A stretch of DNA of 64,000 nt from positions 744,001 through 808,000 of the forward strand of contig JAVHKY010000024.1 of NCBI GenBank assembly GCA_035079385.1. Direction: 5' to 3'. This DNA comes from Aspidiotus rigidus (Eukaryota > Arthropoda > Insecta > Hemiptera > Diaspididae). Position 1 is the stretch's first letter. Each line of letters begins with the position of its first letter. A model generated the notes under the pieces. The model had not been told where the DNA came from and did not search any database. It saw only the letters and a list, made by a program, of their open reading frames with translations. This document shows positions 25,301 to 37,635 of this stretch, one piece after another. Position numbers and translations under genes: made by a program.

Positions 25301-26902
25301 GGGAGGGAGGCCTATACCTAGTGTAAGCCAATGAAGAAAACCTAGGCCCAGTATGAGACTATTAAAAAGTTTGTGTAGCAGAAGTTTAATACCACAAGAA
25401 ACGGGGAGGGGAGGAACTCACAGATTTTGGAATCGGGTATGAGGTTTCTACTGCATAAAACGGAGCAGGTCGAAGACTAGCATAAAATTAGTATACAGGT
25501 AGTGTACTGCATACAACGAAGGGAGGTCCAGACTTAGTATAAGTCTAGTATGAAGGTATAGTACACGAGTGGTATAATACGCAAGAAACGGAAGAGAGGA
25601 AGGGCGTAACCTAAAAATTTTTCAATCCGTCGGCGGATTGAGAGAAAAACCAACTCGCAGACTTCCGAATTAGGGTAGGGCTCTGTTGGGAATTCGGTGT
25701 GTTGAGGAACTTGAAAACTAATAAAGTTGAGAATTCCCGCATATTGAAGTTCTATGTAAGTGCGAATTTCAATTGTAATCTTCATCTGAATTTGAAATGA
25801 ATTGGGGACGAAATTTGTTATATACGTTCAGATATTTGTAGTAATTGTAATTTTGATCATATTTCTGTGTCTTTTAAAAGACTGATATTCAGAGGAGGAT
25901 CAAATTTATGAACATCTGTGCTACACGAATAAGTAATTATTTAACGAGAGCAAAACCAATTCTTTTGAACAGGATTTGCAAAAATTCATCGATGAAGCCA
26001 GCCACGGTGTTGTACTCTTCACATTTGGTTCTGTAGTCAGAGCGAGCTCCCTTCCGTCCGAACAAAGACAAGCATTTTTAGCCGCGTTTGCGACCATACC
26101 ACAGAGGGTGATATGGAAGTACGAAGAACCGATTGAAAATCTCCCAGAAAACGTCATGTTATCGAGTTGGCTTCCACAGCGCGACATTTTAGGTAAGTGA
26201 AATCGCCTAATTTTACCCAATATTCGAAGGACCAGTTTATAATTCCGAAGTCATTATAAGACGGAAATATGGGGGAAACGATTTCTTATTTTGGGTTTTT
26301 GTCGTTAGAACATAAAAAAGTCATCGCTTTCATGAGCCATTGTGGTCAAAGTGGATCGTACGAAGCAGTTGTGACAGGTACTCCAGTTGTAGCTATTCCA
26401 CTTTTTGGCGACCAATCACCGAATGCTGTAAAACTGAAACGTCAAGAGGTAGCTGTTATTATAGATCTGAAGACGGTGACTAAAGAAAAAGTGTTGGATG
26501 CGCTCAATACGATTATCAACGATACAGGGTAGGCAACAAAACTGAAGTCAAAGATTTATGATAGCGTTTGAGAAATAACTTATCGAATATAAACATAATT
26601 TTTTCAGTTATTATCAAAGAATGCAAGCTTTGTCTCGAGCATTTAAAGACAGACCCATGAGCCCTCAAGAATCAGTTGTATATTGGACGGAATACGTTGT
26701 TAGACATAATGGAACGCAATATTTTAAAACATTAGGCGCAGATATGCCTTTTTATAAATATTTTATGATAGATATTGCCGCTCTCGTGTTCACTGCAGTG
26801 TTTTTTATATCGTATATAATTTTCAAGACAGTTAGATATTTTAATAATATTCTCTTTCGATCGTCATCCATGCACGCAGTTTCTGAAAAAAAATTAAAGT
26901 AA
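22372..26902 (+). CDS. UGT: UDP-glycosyltransferase, copy 4 of tandem array
   Basis: Exons 22372-22404 (MNATSKYLMKI), 23740-24075, 24585-25040, 25973-26192, 26309-26528 and 26608-26902; in frame, 519 residues. The start matches UGT5 almost base for base and is followed by GTAAGT. Marks: signal peptide LFLSYFYFQ, RSHF His, YDVMFVE, PKDLQKFIDEASHG across the exon 3/4 joint, SSWLPQRDIL, FMSHCGQSG...PLFGDQ, RDRP-MSPQES, C-terminal membrane helix and a KKLK dilysine ER-retrieval tail. Intron 1 (1.3 kb) contains a foldback repeat; intron 3 has CTAGTATA-type repeats. Likely an ER-membrane glycosyltransferase; acceptor unknown. Confidence 0.92.
22890..23105. repeat. Foldback repeat in UGT4 intron 1
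   Basis: ACTAGGGGTAGGCTTGCTTG with CTCAATACCAAAACCA at the left is inverted at the right as TGGTTTTGGTATTGAAAA with CAAGAATACACCTAGT. Arms are about 40 bases across about 130 bases of spacer. CTAGTATGAAG repeats continue beyond the right arm to 23,150. Confidence 0.65.
25080..25600. repeat. CTAGTATA-type repeats in UGT4 intron 3
   Basis: Loosely repeated words CCTAGTATAAG, GGCCTAGTACAAG and AATAGTATAATGCATGG with spacing near 80-100 bases, of the same type as 12,400-12,830. Non-coding. Confidence 0.5.
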
Positions 26903-27939
26903 TTCGTACGTACACTATGACATCCTCTAATAATTTGAGAGAGGGGGCAAAATAGAATACTGTAATGAAACTTTGAGGAACTAAACGTAGAAGGAAAAAT
27001 GAAAAATTTCAACATTTTTCATGTAGTGGGAAAATTCCTTTCATAAGTCTCCAGTATAGTACCTAGTTATTAACGAGTAATTCGGGCAAACCAAAGTCAA
27101 AAGAATTAATTAGGTATTATAATAACATTCTGAAATTGTAATAATAAAAATTGGGAAAAAAATTTAGAAGATTATTTGGACACACTAGTTTCAAATATTC
27201 TAATTGAGTCACCCAACGTTTCGAAGCGGTCTGAAATTCCTATTGATATAAACACAGTTGAAAAGAAAAAAAAAATACCTACCTATATGAGTAGTATATG
27301 TAATGAAATGTTGATCATAATCATGTGAAGTCTCTCACCCCTTTCTCTCTCTTTGGATTCGCCGTGACATACGTAATTACATCATCTTTTGGACTCTAGG
27401 TCTCTTGTTGCACTACCATTTTAAATCACTATGATGTTGTAAGAGAGTGGATCACGGCTCCGTATTCTTCTTTTAAGAGAGTGAACTCAAAAATCTCGAG
27501 AAAATATCTCAATGTAGACGCATGAGTATCATTATTTTACACAGATGGGCGATGTAACCCTTGAGATATTTTTTATAAGCCTAAACTACTTATTGATCTG
27601 CATTTGTATTTATGAAAATAGTTCATCACATTTGTGTATCAGTACATTATATTATTTCTCTTGAAGGCTTGATATATTTGTATTATCAAATAGCTTGTTC
27701 ACAAAGTGCCTTTAACGCAAATTTTGCCTGGGCTCGTGTCTCGTTGGATGAACCTGGATCCTCAGATTAGCTTATTTCTTTTCTCTCTTACATGAGGACA
27801 AGAGTATTTTTTCATTCAAGTATGAACCTCCTACCCTGGTAGTTTACTTGGATCCGTCTGTGAAGCAGAAAATTTCTTCCAGGTCCTTTGGATCATCAAT
27901 AGAGGTATTCTCCATATCCCACATGATTTTGATAGGATT
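26903..27939. other. Intergenic after UGT4
   Basis: UGT4 3' UTR then AT-rich sequence. No gene recognised. The right end merges into the decayed plus-strand PLE; where that element begins is not clear. Confidence 0.4.
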
Positions 27940-28482
27940 TCGACGCCATAGAGGTTCAGAAGGGGGGGAGTTTGAACATCCTGAATTCGATTAAACGTTT
28001 AAAGAGGAAGACTAAGATCGTCACTAAGGCTGACGAGGGAATGCTGTTGTGGTGATGGAGAAATCTGCCTGTGCTTCTAAGGTCCACAAAGTGCTCCAAC
28101 AATGTGGTGCTAAAGAGAGTGAGAATTTTAGTTTCCCTAAGCATGTTGAAGAAGTTAGGTGTGTCATCAACAAGTGTGAGGCTATTAGGTATTAAAACTC
28201 CGCTATGAAAAAAGCCCTTCTTGTTCCTAACCCCACACCCCCTCCTTTACGGGTTGCCTAAGTGCATAAGAATAATACCCCGATGCGACCTGTGGTCTCA
28301 TTCATGTCCTCTCCTACCTCTTTGCTAAATTCCTTAACCGATGGTTTAAACATTGTATTGACTTTGAATCTCCTCATTCGGTCTCGAACTCGGCCTCTTT
28401 GACTGATGTTCTGAAGGGTATAAGTCTTCCCCCGGGTACGACCATCTGACTATCGTTTGAAGGGATTGCTAATTCCCGCAGG
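27940..28482 (+). mobile_element. Penelope-like element C, 5' half (interrupted)
   Basis: Plus-strand relic. Across several stops and shifts it reads TKADEGN-AVVVMEKS and ENFSFPKHVEEVR, matching TKADKGNSIVVMEKS and DFNFPKYVKEVR of element B, so both belong to one family. It stops within the RT motif that reads SFDVVGLFPNTP in B, at the junction with element A, and resumes at 30,560. Confidence 0.65.
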
Positions 28483-30559
28483 GCTAGTAACGACGTGACA
28501 AAATTAAAACAATTGACACGATCGAACACACTATATATTGAGCGCTTTCGGCGTCATGCCATCATCAGAATAAAAACTGAACTGAAAATGAAATAAAAAG
28601 GTTACAAATACAGTGTACAAGGGAGCGAAGAACAAGAAGAAACATGAGAAAGAAGTAATTACATCATCGAATAATACTCTCATGTTACAGATCAGTTTCT
28701 TGGTAGTACGGAGAACGGTTGAAAACTTCGGTGATTAAAGCATCGTTGTAAGTCGATCGATTTAAAACTGTAAGCTCGTGGTGTTGCTGATGCCTCGTTA
28801 TTTCAATGCTCTCGAGGGTGAGTCTTTTCCTATGACTGTTCTCAATATGTAGAATTTTCTCATCGCCACCTGAGTGATTCAAATTCAGGAGGTGTTCGGC
28901 AGAGGCTGATTTCGAGGGAGTATCATTGCAGAAGGCGTCGACGTGGTCGGAGATCCTCACTCGAAAGGCTCTGCCACATTCGCCGATGTAGACAGCTGGG
29001 CAGTCTCTGCACCGAAGGAGGTAAACACCACTCTTAGACAAGGGAGTGATTGCGTCTTTGCCATTAGACAGTAACCTACCAATTTGGAGGTAAGGGTAGA
29101 AGGTTGGTTTCAAGACGTCGGTTTTGACTAAGTTAGCGTGGGTGTTAGTAAGAGGAGGGAGGTAGGGAAGAGAGACGCATTTCGTCCTTTTCTTCCGATC
29201 CTGGGAAGAGACTAGCGTGGTGGTCTTGCTGAGGGTGACCTTGGTCATCTTCTTCCTAACCATTCCATCGATGTCGATATGGATTTCGTTTTTGGAAGCA
29301 ATGTACTTGATTATCGCTAGCTCGTTGTCAAAACCTTGACGTGTTAGGGGGGCGGAAACCAACCGGTTGATGAAGTAGTGGTAAGCGGTCAGCTTATGGG
29401 GGAGGGGGCAGAAGGAGGAGCCGTGGACGGTGGCATCGGTGGAGGTGGGCTTACGGTAAATACTGTAGGTGTAACCGTTATCCTGGAGGTGGATAGTGAG
29501 GTCGAGGAAATTAATTTTTGCTCCACCGATCTCAACAGTGAATTCAATGTTAGGGTACAAACCATTCAAGTAGGTGAGGAACGCTAGGATGAGTTCACTG
29601 GGGCCACGCCAGACGCATAGGACATCGTCCACATAGCGACGCCAAAGGGCGATGTGGGCAAGAAGAGGATGGTCAGATTGGAAGAGCTCAGACTCAGATG
29701 GGGATACCTATGTCAGCAAGAAGGCTATATACCAGTTGGTTAAACTGGCAGACATTAGGGGTGAGGCTGCATTGAAGGAGGCGGAGGTATTCATCCGTGG
29801 AATGCTTGGGGACCGCAGCCTCTTGTAATAGTTTCTCGATGCGCTCACAAGTAGGTCCGAGGGGGACATGAGGCAAGAGGCCTTTGACGTCAAAAGAGAT
29901 AAGAATGCTTCCTGGTGGCTGGGGGTTTTGAGTCAACACAGAGATTAGCTCAAGCGAGTTTTTAATTGAAAGAGGGGGTTGGAAGCCGGTGATATTCTTG
30001 AACCATTGGTCAAGATATTTGGCTAATGGATATGAGGGGGAGGAAAGGTAGGACACTACCGGGCTCATGGGGGACCCCTCTTTGTGGAGTTTAGGGAGTC
30101 CGTAGATCCGTGGGACAGAGGGGTTGGGCACTAAAAGTGCCTTCTTAAGAGGTTCCTTGTCTAATAAGTGTTTACCTTTGTTGATGGCGCTGCGGATCCG
30201 TTGGTTGTACGTTGCGAAATCGAATTTTGGATCGACTTTGGCGCTGATAGACGCGAGGCAAGCAATCATTTTGGAGTTGTAATCCGGGTGGTCCATGATG
30301 ACGACGGTGTTGCCCTTGTCAGCTTTTGTCAGTACAAGGTGTTGGTCGGCAATTTTCTTCCGGAGGGTCACGAGAGGTGATTTCCGGCTATCCTTAATTA
30401 CAGGAGGAGGCGTGATGTGGATCACTTCTGCAACTCTCGATACCAAATCAGAAGGGCTGAATGACACTGCTGGAGCCAGAGCGGTGACAATGCTTTCTTT
30501 AATGCCTTTGTCAGATGTTGGCCTGACCGTAGGTTTTAGGCTTCCTGAATATTCCTTAG
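28483..30559 (-). mobile_element. Penelope-like element A with GIY-YIG endonuclease, inserted in element C
   Basis: Two minus-strand frames. 30,467-29,694 (257 residues) holds the RT fingers/palm: TKADKGNTVVIMD, PRIYGLPKLHK, SFDVKGLLPHVP and ends at GIPI. 29,660-28,685 holds RRYVDDVLC (catalytic YVDD, its start just left of the open frame), IYRKPTSTDATVHG, PHKLTAY and a GIY-YIG nuclease with GVYLLRCRDC and VYIGECGRAF. Between GIPI and ESELFQ about 15-20 residues usually found in PLEs (GSPLS block) are deleted, which also breaks the frame near 29,690. The N-terminal third is missing, as in 5'-truncated insertions. Dead, but the least decayed PLE here. Its insertion splits element C. Confidence 0.85.
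28540..28570 (-). other. PLE 3' terminal hairpin, hammerhead-like core
   Basis: On the minus strand, just past the endonuclease stop: CTGATGA, one unpaired T, stem GGC/GCC around ATGAC, then GAAAGCGC. It resembles the CUGANGA...GAAA core of hammerhead ribozymes reported from Penelope-like elements. The unpaired base and the 3-bp stem make activity doubtful. Confidence 0.4.
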
Positions 30560-31295
30560 GCTGCTATTATCCAGCGTATGGGTGAGCTACTTGTCAAGGC
30601 CAACATTCCTCACAATGAACTTTTTTTCGATCTCTTAAATACTTGTTGGTTCCCTAACTATGTTAATTCGAAGGGAAATTTTTCGAGTTCCTTGGTGGAG
30701 TAGGGATCCCTATTGGATCACCTTTAGGCTCTCTCATCTCCGAAATTTTCATGTCCAAATTTGAACTTGACCTCTTTTCCTCGAACCAGGTGTTGCTTAA
30801 TCATATTCACTATTGGTACAGGTAGGTTGATGACGTTTCAGATCTCCTTGGTGAGTTTCTGAGATATCTCAATTTTTAGTACCCTTCCATAAAATTTACT
30901 CTGGAAATAAGGGGATCTTCCATTAACTTTTTGGATTTATTGATCTCTGTAATAGACGGTATCCATTAGTTTGGAATATACAGGAAAGATACTACGACCG
31001 ATGTTTTAGTCCATGGAGCGTCATTCTGTCCTGTTGCTCATCTGCTTTCAATAGCCTAGTTCACAGACAGACTCGTATTCCTTAAGTCAGGCTACCTTCA
31101 AGAAAGAATTACTGACAATAGAACACCTGGCCAGAGTGAATGGGGTCAATGTCGACGTTGACGTGATGGTTCGGAAGTTTCTTACTAGGAGCATTCTTGA
31201 TTCCACCACTTCCCTCCCCCGAGATACAATCCTCGATCATCGGATCAGTCTCCCTTTCCTGGGGAATCCAAGGCAACAGAAAATGTATGTAATAC
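30560..31295 (+). mobile_element. Penelope-like element C, 3' half
   Basis: Continues element C after the insertion of A: RMGELLVKANIPHNELF, a GIPIGSPLGSLISEIFMSKF block, then IYRKDTTTDVLVHG and VNVDVDVMVRKFLTRS. The catalytic YVDD reads stop-VDD (TAG at 30,823-30,825). Several other shifts. The 3' end with the endonuclease is missing beyond about 31,290. Confidence 0.65.
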
Positions 31296-31639
31296 GCATC
31301 ATCATAGGCACGTGTGGATCTTAATTTCCAACACTCGCTTCTTTCTGTTACATCATCGAACTTCGGTAGTTAACCAACCTCCCGTACGTTCATTCTCAGT
31401 TCAATACTCAGTAGATCATCCAATGACTATCATTCGTAATCTCATTACACACATTCAGCTGTACTTCGTTCGTTAGATGATAAGGAAGAGTATTCCATAC
31501 CCCTGGCTTCTTCGCTTCTACGCGCCCCTCCGAATATCTTCTTTCTCCGAAGAAAAGCTCCACAATACTCGAAAAAGTAAACTGCAGGGAAATTTGCAAG
31601 AACCGCAGAAAAATATACAAGGGAGCGCGCTTTCGGTTA
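31296..31639. other. Spacer between two converging PLE copies
   Basis: No clear element. A minus-strand open frame at 31,408-31,620 contains GVWNTLP, a phrase often seen near the C terminus of non-LTR reverse transcriptases, so a fragment of another retroelement is possible. Confidence 0.3.
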
Positions 31640-34150
31640 AGTAGATAAAAAGCGACTCGACGAGATGGGAAAAGAGAACAGTCACAACGACGGAGGAGAA
31701 GAAATCATGATTGAACTAGCGAAGTATGAGACTGTAAGTCATACTCGTAAACTAGCTCGACCAACCCCTCGTCCGGAATGTACCTGTTGAGTAGATTTAT
31801 ATTATCGCTATTAAGATGACGAATAATTTCAATGTTTTCCAGAGCACGGCGTTTGAAGTAAGCCTTCTTTCTGTGGAGGAGGGTTTCTGACCCCTCCCTG
31901 AAACCATGACCACTAGTTATAAGGTGGTCAGCAAATGCGGATTCGCCCAAATGCCTTTTTTCAGCCACTCTAATTTTAATCTGACGACTAGTCTCGTCTA
32001 CATCCATTACAGTCCCTGCAAGCTATGCTATAAACTCCCCTCTTTTCAAGGGGCGGGATAGGGTCCTTTGAGCTGAATAGTAGCCCTTTCACCGTCGTAG
32101 GATTATAAAATACCGGACGGAAACCGAAGGGGCGGAGGGCGCGACTCAATTTCGAAGAAAATTTACCCAAGAAGGGGAGTTTAATGAAACGGGTCCTGCT
32201 ATCGACAGAAGAGTCGCGGGGGAGGGAGGTGGTTGAATCAAGGCAATTCCGCGTGATCTTCCTCCGGACCATAAGGTCAATGTCCACGTTGACCTCATTC
32301 ACTGTAGCCAAGTATTTTATAATATTGAGTTCTTTTTGGAAAGCTGTCTGGTTCAGCGGGATGCGGGTTAGCCGATGAATAAAGCTATTAAACGCCGCGA
32401 ACTTGTGAGAAACAGGGCAGAATGACGAGCCGTGGACGACAATATCGGTCGAAGTATCCTTTCTATATATTGAAAACTCGTGGACTCCATCTCTAACTGA
32501 GATGGTGAGATCCAAGAAGTTAATATTAGAACCTCCAACCTCTAAGGTAAATTTGATGGAGGGATATTGAACGTTAAGATACTTAAGAAACTCACCAAGG
32601 AGATCTTGGGGACCGGTCCACGCACATAGAACGTCAATAGACGTAATCCAGGAATACTTGGCCTGAGGTGAAGAAGCCAGCCTCAAATTTGGACATGAAG
32701 ATCTCCGACACAAGGGAACCCAAAGGGGATCCGATAGGAATGCCAACCTCCTCTGGGAACTCGTAGAATTTCCCATTAAACTTGCAAAAATTGGGGGACC
32801 AACATACATTAAGTAAATTAAAGAATTCTTGCAACTCTTCATGAGGAGTATTAAAACGAACGAGGAGGTCACCCATATGTTGCATGGCGACAGTTCTCGG
32901 TGTGTTGGGGAACAGGCCGACAACGTCAAAAGAGCATAGAGTGGTACCCGGAGGAAGTAAATGGTCTTCAAGTTTATCGGCTAAGGAAACAGAATTTTTA
33001 ATCGAGTAAGTAGACGAACTCGATACGAGATTTAAACCATCTATCCAAGTGTTTAGCGAGAGAGTAAGCAGGGGAGGAGACATAAGACACAACAGGACGC
33101 ATCGGAGTATCCTTTTTGTATATCTTAGGCAGCCCATAAAGGAGGGGGCACCGGATTCGGTTCAAGCAGGCATTTTTTAGTCGAGGGTTTGCTTATTAGA
33201 ACAGAACTCCCATTAATAACCTTTCCTAACCTCTTTAACGTACTTAGGGAAATTGAAGTCGGTATTTTCAATGGCCCTACACTGGTAAAGCACTTCTTCA
33301 ACTTTGGTAACGTAGGTTGACTTCTCCATAACGACTATAGAATTCCCTTTATCAGCCTTCGTGAGCAATGAATCCTCCTCCTTGAGCTTCCTCCTCAAAC
33401 CCTCGATCACCTCCCTCACAGTGCCATTCATGCACGGAAGTGGAGTGTTACGGACCAAATCAGCACACGTTTTTTGAGTATTAACTCCGGGACCGATCTT
33501 GACAGCTAAGTCAGCGACGACATTCGCAAGGGCGTTGGCATTATTGGGGGGGGGGGCTAAACTTCAAACCTTTCTCCAACAGAGTAGTCTCGTCGCGAGT
33601 GAATTCTATACGACTGCAATTTATGATGCGAGACTGAAATTTTTGAACACCAGCATCTATAACATCACCCTTGAAAGATGTAGCCTTGGAGGCTAAAAGG
33701 GAGGAAATTTTTTCATTTTTCTTAGCCTTGAGGTTAGCCTCAAAAACACGGCACGTATCGTTGACGGATATAATAAAAGGATCTAACTCACATGGATGAA
33801 GCAATTCGGACAGTCTGGAATGCACCAGAACCGGATCAATTCTATCTTCTTTCTCCCTTACATCAGCAGGATGACTCTTCACTCTTTCCGCTTCCAGCAT
33901 TCTCTTCCCCTCGACTGCGAGCGGTACTGAAGTTAGGTCTGAAGTGCTTCAGACACCTAAATCAGCAATTTGTGCACTCATGTCCTTATGATGTATTCTC
34001 TCCATTAAGAAATTGATTTCTTGTTTCAACTTTTTTTGTGTATTCGTTGATGGTGTCGTCCCTGGCCACACAAACAGCCTCGAAGTAACCAAGTGTCGGT
34101 GCCCAGCCCGTAGAACATTCTCCAACCCGCCTACATTTATCAAATATTGT
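31640..34150 (-). mobile_element. Penelope-like element B, decayed but near full length
   Basis: Minus-strand pieces in order: an N-terminal block with LLEKGLKFSPPP (33,900-33,541), TKADKGNSIVVMEKS (33,458-33,213), the RT core with SFDVVGLFPNTP and GIPIGSPLGSLVSEIFMSKFEAG (33,137-32,634), IYRKDTSTDIVVHGSSFCP and EKRGVYSIACRDC (32,640-31,988), and a C-terminal endonuclease tail (32,007-31,705). Breaks: a G run of 11 at 33,546-33,556 shifts the frame after FSPPP; an indel at the YVDD site near 32,640; a shift inside the GIY-YIG domain near 31,990. Same family as element C, in inverted orientation. Confidence 0.8.
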
Positions 34151-34723
34151 CTTCACTTTTTGCTTCTCATTTCGTAGAATATTATCGCAAAATTCTAAGA
34201 CAGTATATGACGTAATACACGTGTAGCGAATTAGTTGAAAGCGTTGCATGTATTGCGCGCGATTGATGCACGTCATATTTAGTGGTCAAAGGGGTTGCTT
34301 ATCTCATAAATTTGGCAAAATTTTTGCGTATATCTACGCGGTAACACTAATCGTGCGTATTATTATAATTATATTTTTATAATTGATTGACAATGAACAC
34401 AGATTTAATGATAACGTAGTGCAGATAAGCTTAGATAACGTGTACCTATATCGGTGGACGTAAGCATCAATCATAATTTTAAAAGTGTGTTACGAAGACA
34501 CAATTTCCAACCTTGAGCTAGTCTCGCAAATTATTGCAGTACCAGATTCATAATCTATCACGATACAGTGCATATCGTTCGCAACTTTTCTGCTCCGGAG
34601 TTAGGATGTTCAGAAGCAACAGAAAATAATTTCTGACTAATGTGAGCCGAGAACGGATGTTTGGTATTGTGTAGTAGCACATGGGCATATGAAAAACAAT
34701 ATTAACTTCGTATTTTTATAAAA

Positions 34724-37635
34724 ATGAATGGTGCCAGTAAACACCTAATGAAAATTGTAAGTATAGTTCTTCATAACGTTTCTTCACTTCATCTTATTTT
34801 TAGTTTTTGCAAAAAAAAAAAATGTTTTCCTCTATTTTCGAAAAACTCGAGAGGATCTTTAAACTATTCATCCGATAAAAAATTCTTGAGCTATGAGGAT
34901 GCCCGCGCTGCTCTCTTCAAATAAAGCCTGCAGCTAAACGATCTACTAAAACTTTTCACATCCGTATACCCAAACGAACAAAATATGATTTCATATTCAC
35001 TCAAAGAACCAAAAACACACTTCTTTGGGGGGACTTTCTGGGACTCATGAATGCTTTGTTCGTTTTGGAATAACTTATAGGTACGGCTGTTAAATGTTCA
35101 CAGAAAAATTTTCTGAATTTCAGATCCTTTATTCTTTGATGTCATGTTTCTACTTTCAATTTGGAACAGACGCAGCTCGCGTATTAGGAATTTTCACAAT
35201 AGCTGGTAAAAGCCACTTTGCCTGCAATCATGCCATTATGAAAAGTTTAAAGGACGCCGGACATCAAATCACTATGATTACTCCTTTTCCGGAGGAAGAA
35301 AAAATGGAAAATTTCACGTACGTTGATTCGCGTTCTAAAGATTCTTTGATACTTGTTGGCAGTTCAACAATTAACGACCTCTCTGACAAGAGCATTAGAG
35401 AATTGGTGGAATTTGCAGTGAATATGGAAGTACAATCATGTTACGACATAATGAAATTGAAAGAGATACAGGTTTGTTTTACTTTTCTATGGTCAAGTTA
35501 TACGGAAAATGTGTTTTCTTAATCGGACTCATGTTGAACAAATGAGGTAGGCCTATGAATGGAGAAAGTTTAATTTTGTTACCATCAAGTCTAATAACAT
35601 GATCGATGCCAAAGTAATACCTAGTTCTCTTTAGTTCCTTTAGGCTTGCGGTAGTATGTACGTTCTTAGGTGTTACTCTGCGATAATTTCTATCACTTCT
35701 TGAATCCACACCCCCTTCTCGCGGAGATTATATTTTAACCGGGAAGACTGGGTCATCAGATGAGTTATGAGTTCAAGCGCAGAAATGATAGATAGTGTCA
35801 AACGTTCATAACGGTTCATAAAATCATTACAGGCAGAGGTTTACTTAGTGAAGAATGAGGGTGACTCGAATTGATAATCTAATTAAGGAATCGTTAATGT
35901 GACTCAATTTTTGCAGGAAGTATTATACAAGTCGGAAAAACTTTACGACGTCATGTTCGTGGAAATATTGACAGGTCACGAGTGTTATCTACCTATTGCA
36001 GAGAAACTTGGAATCCCTGTCATAGGAACAGTAACGTTAAATGCTCTCGAATCAGCGGATAACCTTATAGGCGTACCTCATAACCCCATTTTGGTACCAA
36101 CGGTAATAGGTTCAACTGAATTGGAAATGACTATCTTCGAGCGTATGAAAAATTTATGGAATACTTTTGTCTTCAAATACTATTACAATATTAAAATGCC
36201 CCAAAAGTTGAAGAGATACTACCGAGAATATTTTGGCGAAGAGGAAGTTCGCAAAAAAGGTATATCGTTGATTTTCTACAATGATCATCCTACTTTACGA
36301 TCTCGTCCCATAACGGCAAACGCCATAGAAATCGGAGGAATTCATTTGAAGCCGCCAAAGGCTTTACCGAAGGTAACATCATGTAATTATAACAATTATT
36401 AGGAGGTATTGTATCACTTTTGTTGAGAGTACTTCCTACATAGGTACAAGAGGGGTGTAACGATGTTAGGAAAATTGAAAAAAATAGGAGATGGCTTATC
36501 TACGTACTTGAGACTCTCCGGGAAATTGTCCCCAAATTCCATGTACGTTCATATAGCTTTCAAATGGATCACTCAATACTTGAAGACAGTTCACACTTCT
36601 AGGGATGAAATTTGTAAATGTAATTTTGATCGAATATGTTAGCCTTTCTTAACTGATTTCCAGGGGAGACTCTAATATAAATATGTAGGTACTTGATCTA
36701 ATTACTTTATATGAGCAAAACGAATTTTTTGAACAGATTTTACAAAAATTTATCGACGAAGCGAGCCATGGTGTTGTACTCTTCACGTTTGGTTCTGTGG
36801 TCAGAGGGAGCTCTCTTTCATCTGAACAGAGAGAAGCATTTTTAGCTGCATTTTCGACCATACCGCAAAGGGTGATATGGAAGTACGAAGAACCAATTGA
36901 AAATCTTCCCAAAAATATAATGTTATCGAATTGGCTTCCTCAACGAGATATTTTAGGTGCGTAAAATCTTTTAATTTTACCCAATATTTGAAGGATCTGT
37001 CAGTAATTTGCACGATCTTACCATTGAAACCTATTTGCCGTCACTAGAACACGAAAAAGTCATCGCTTTCATGAGCCACTGTGGTCAAAGTGGAACGTAC
37101 GAAGCCGTCGCGACAGGTACACCTGTCGTAGCTATTCCAGTTTGTGGTGACCAAATAGCAAATGCTGCATTCTTGAAGCGTCAAGAAGTAGCTGTTATTA
37201 TGGATCTGAAGATGATAACTAAAGAAAAAGTCTTGGATGCGCTCAATACTATTATCAACGATACGAGGTAAGAGTCATAATCTACAATTCTATCAATCAT
37301 AATAGATGTTTTTTTAGGTTAATTGTGAATATAATTTTTACAGTTATTATCAAAGAATGCAAGCTCTGTCTCGAGTATTTAAAGACAGGCCAATGAGCCC
37401 TCAAAAATCGGTTGTATATTGGACAGAATACGTTATCAGACATAATGGAACGCGATATTTCAAGACATTAGGAGCGGATATGCCTCTTTATAAATATTTT
37501 ATGTTGGATATTGTCGTACCAGTTTTAATACTAGGGTGCCTTATCACATACCTGGTCTATAGAGCAGCGAGAAAACTTTATGTTCTGTTTCTGGTACCAC
37601 CTACGCATACGATTTCTGAGGAGAAAGACAATTGA
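34724..37635 (+). CDS. UGT: UDP-glycosyltransferase, copy 5 of tandem array
   Basis: Exons 34724-34756 (MNGASKHLMKI), 35124-35471, 35917-36372, 36737-36956, 37048-37267 and 37344-37635; in frame, 522 residues. Marks: signal peptide with LYSLMSCFYFQFG, KSHF His, YDVMFVE, SNWLPQRDIL, FMSHCGQSG, PVCGDQ in place of the PLFGDQ of the other copies, RDRP-MSPQKS, C-terminal membrane helix. The tail ends EEKDN, so only one Lys of the KKxx retrieval signal remains. The exon 4 donor is GTGCGT. Last gene of the array; the next gene is SCYL2, 2.5 kb on. Confidence 0.92.
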
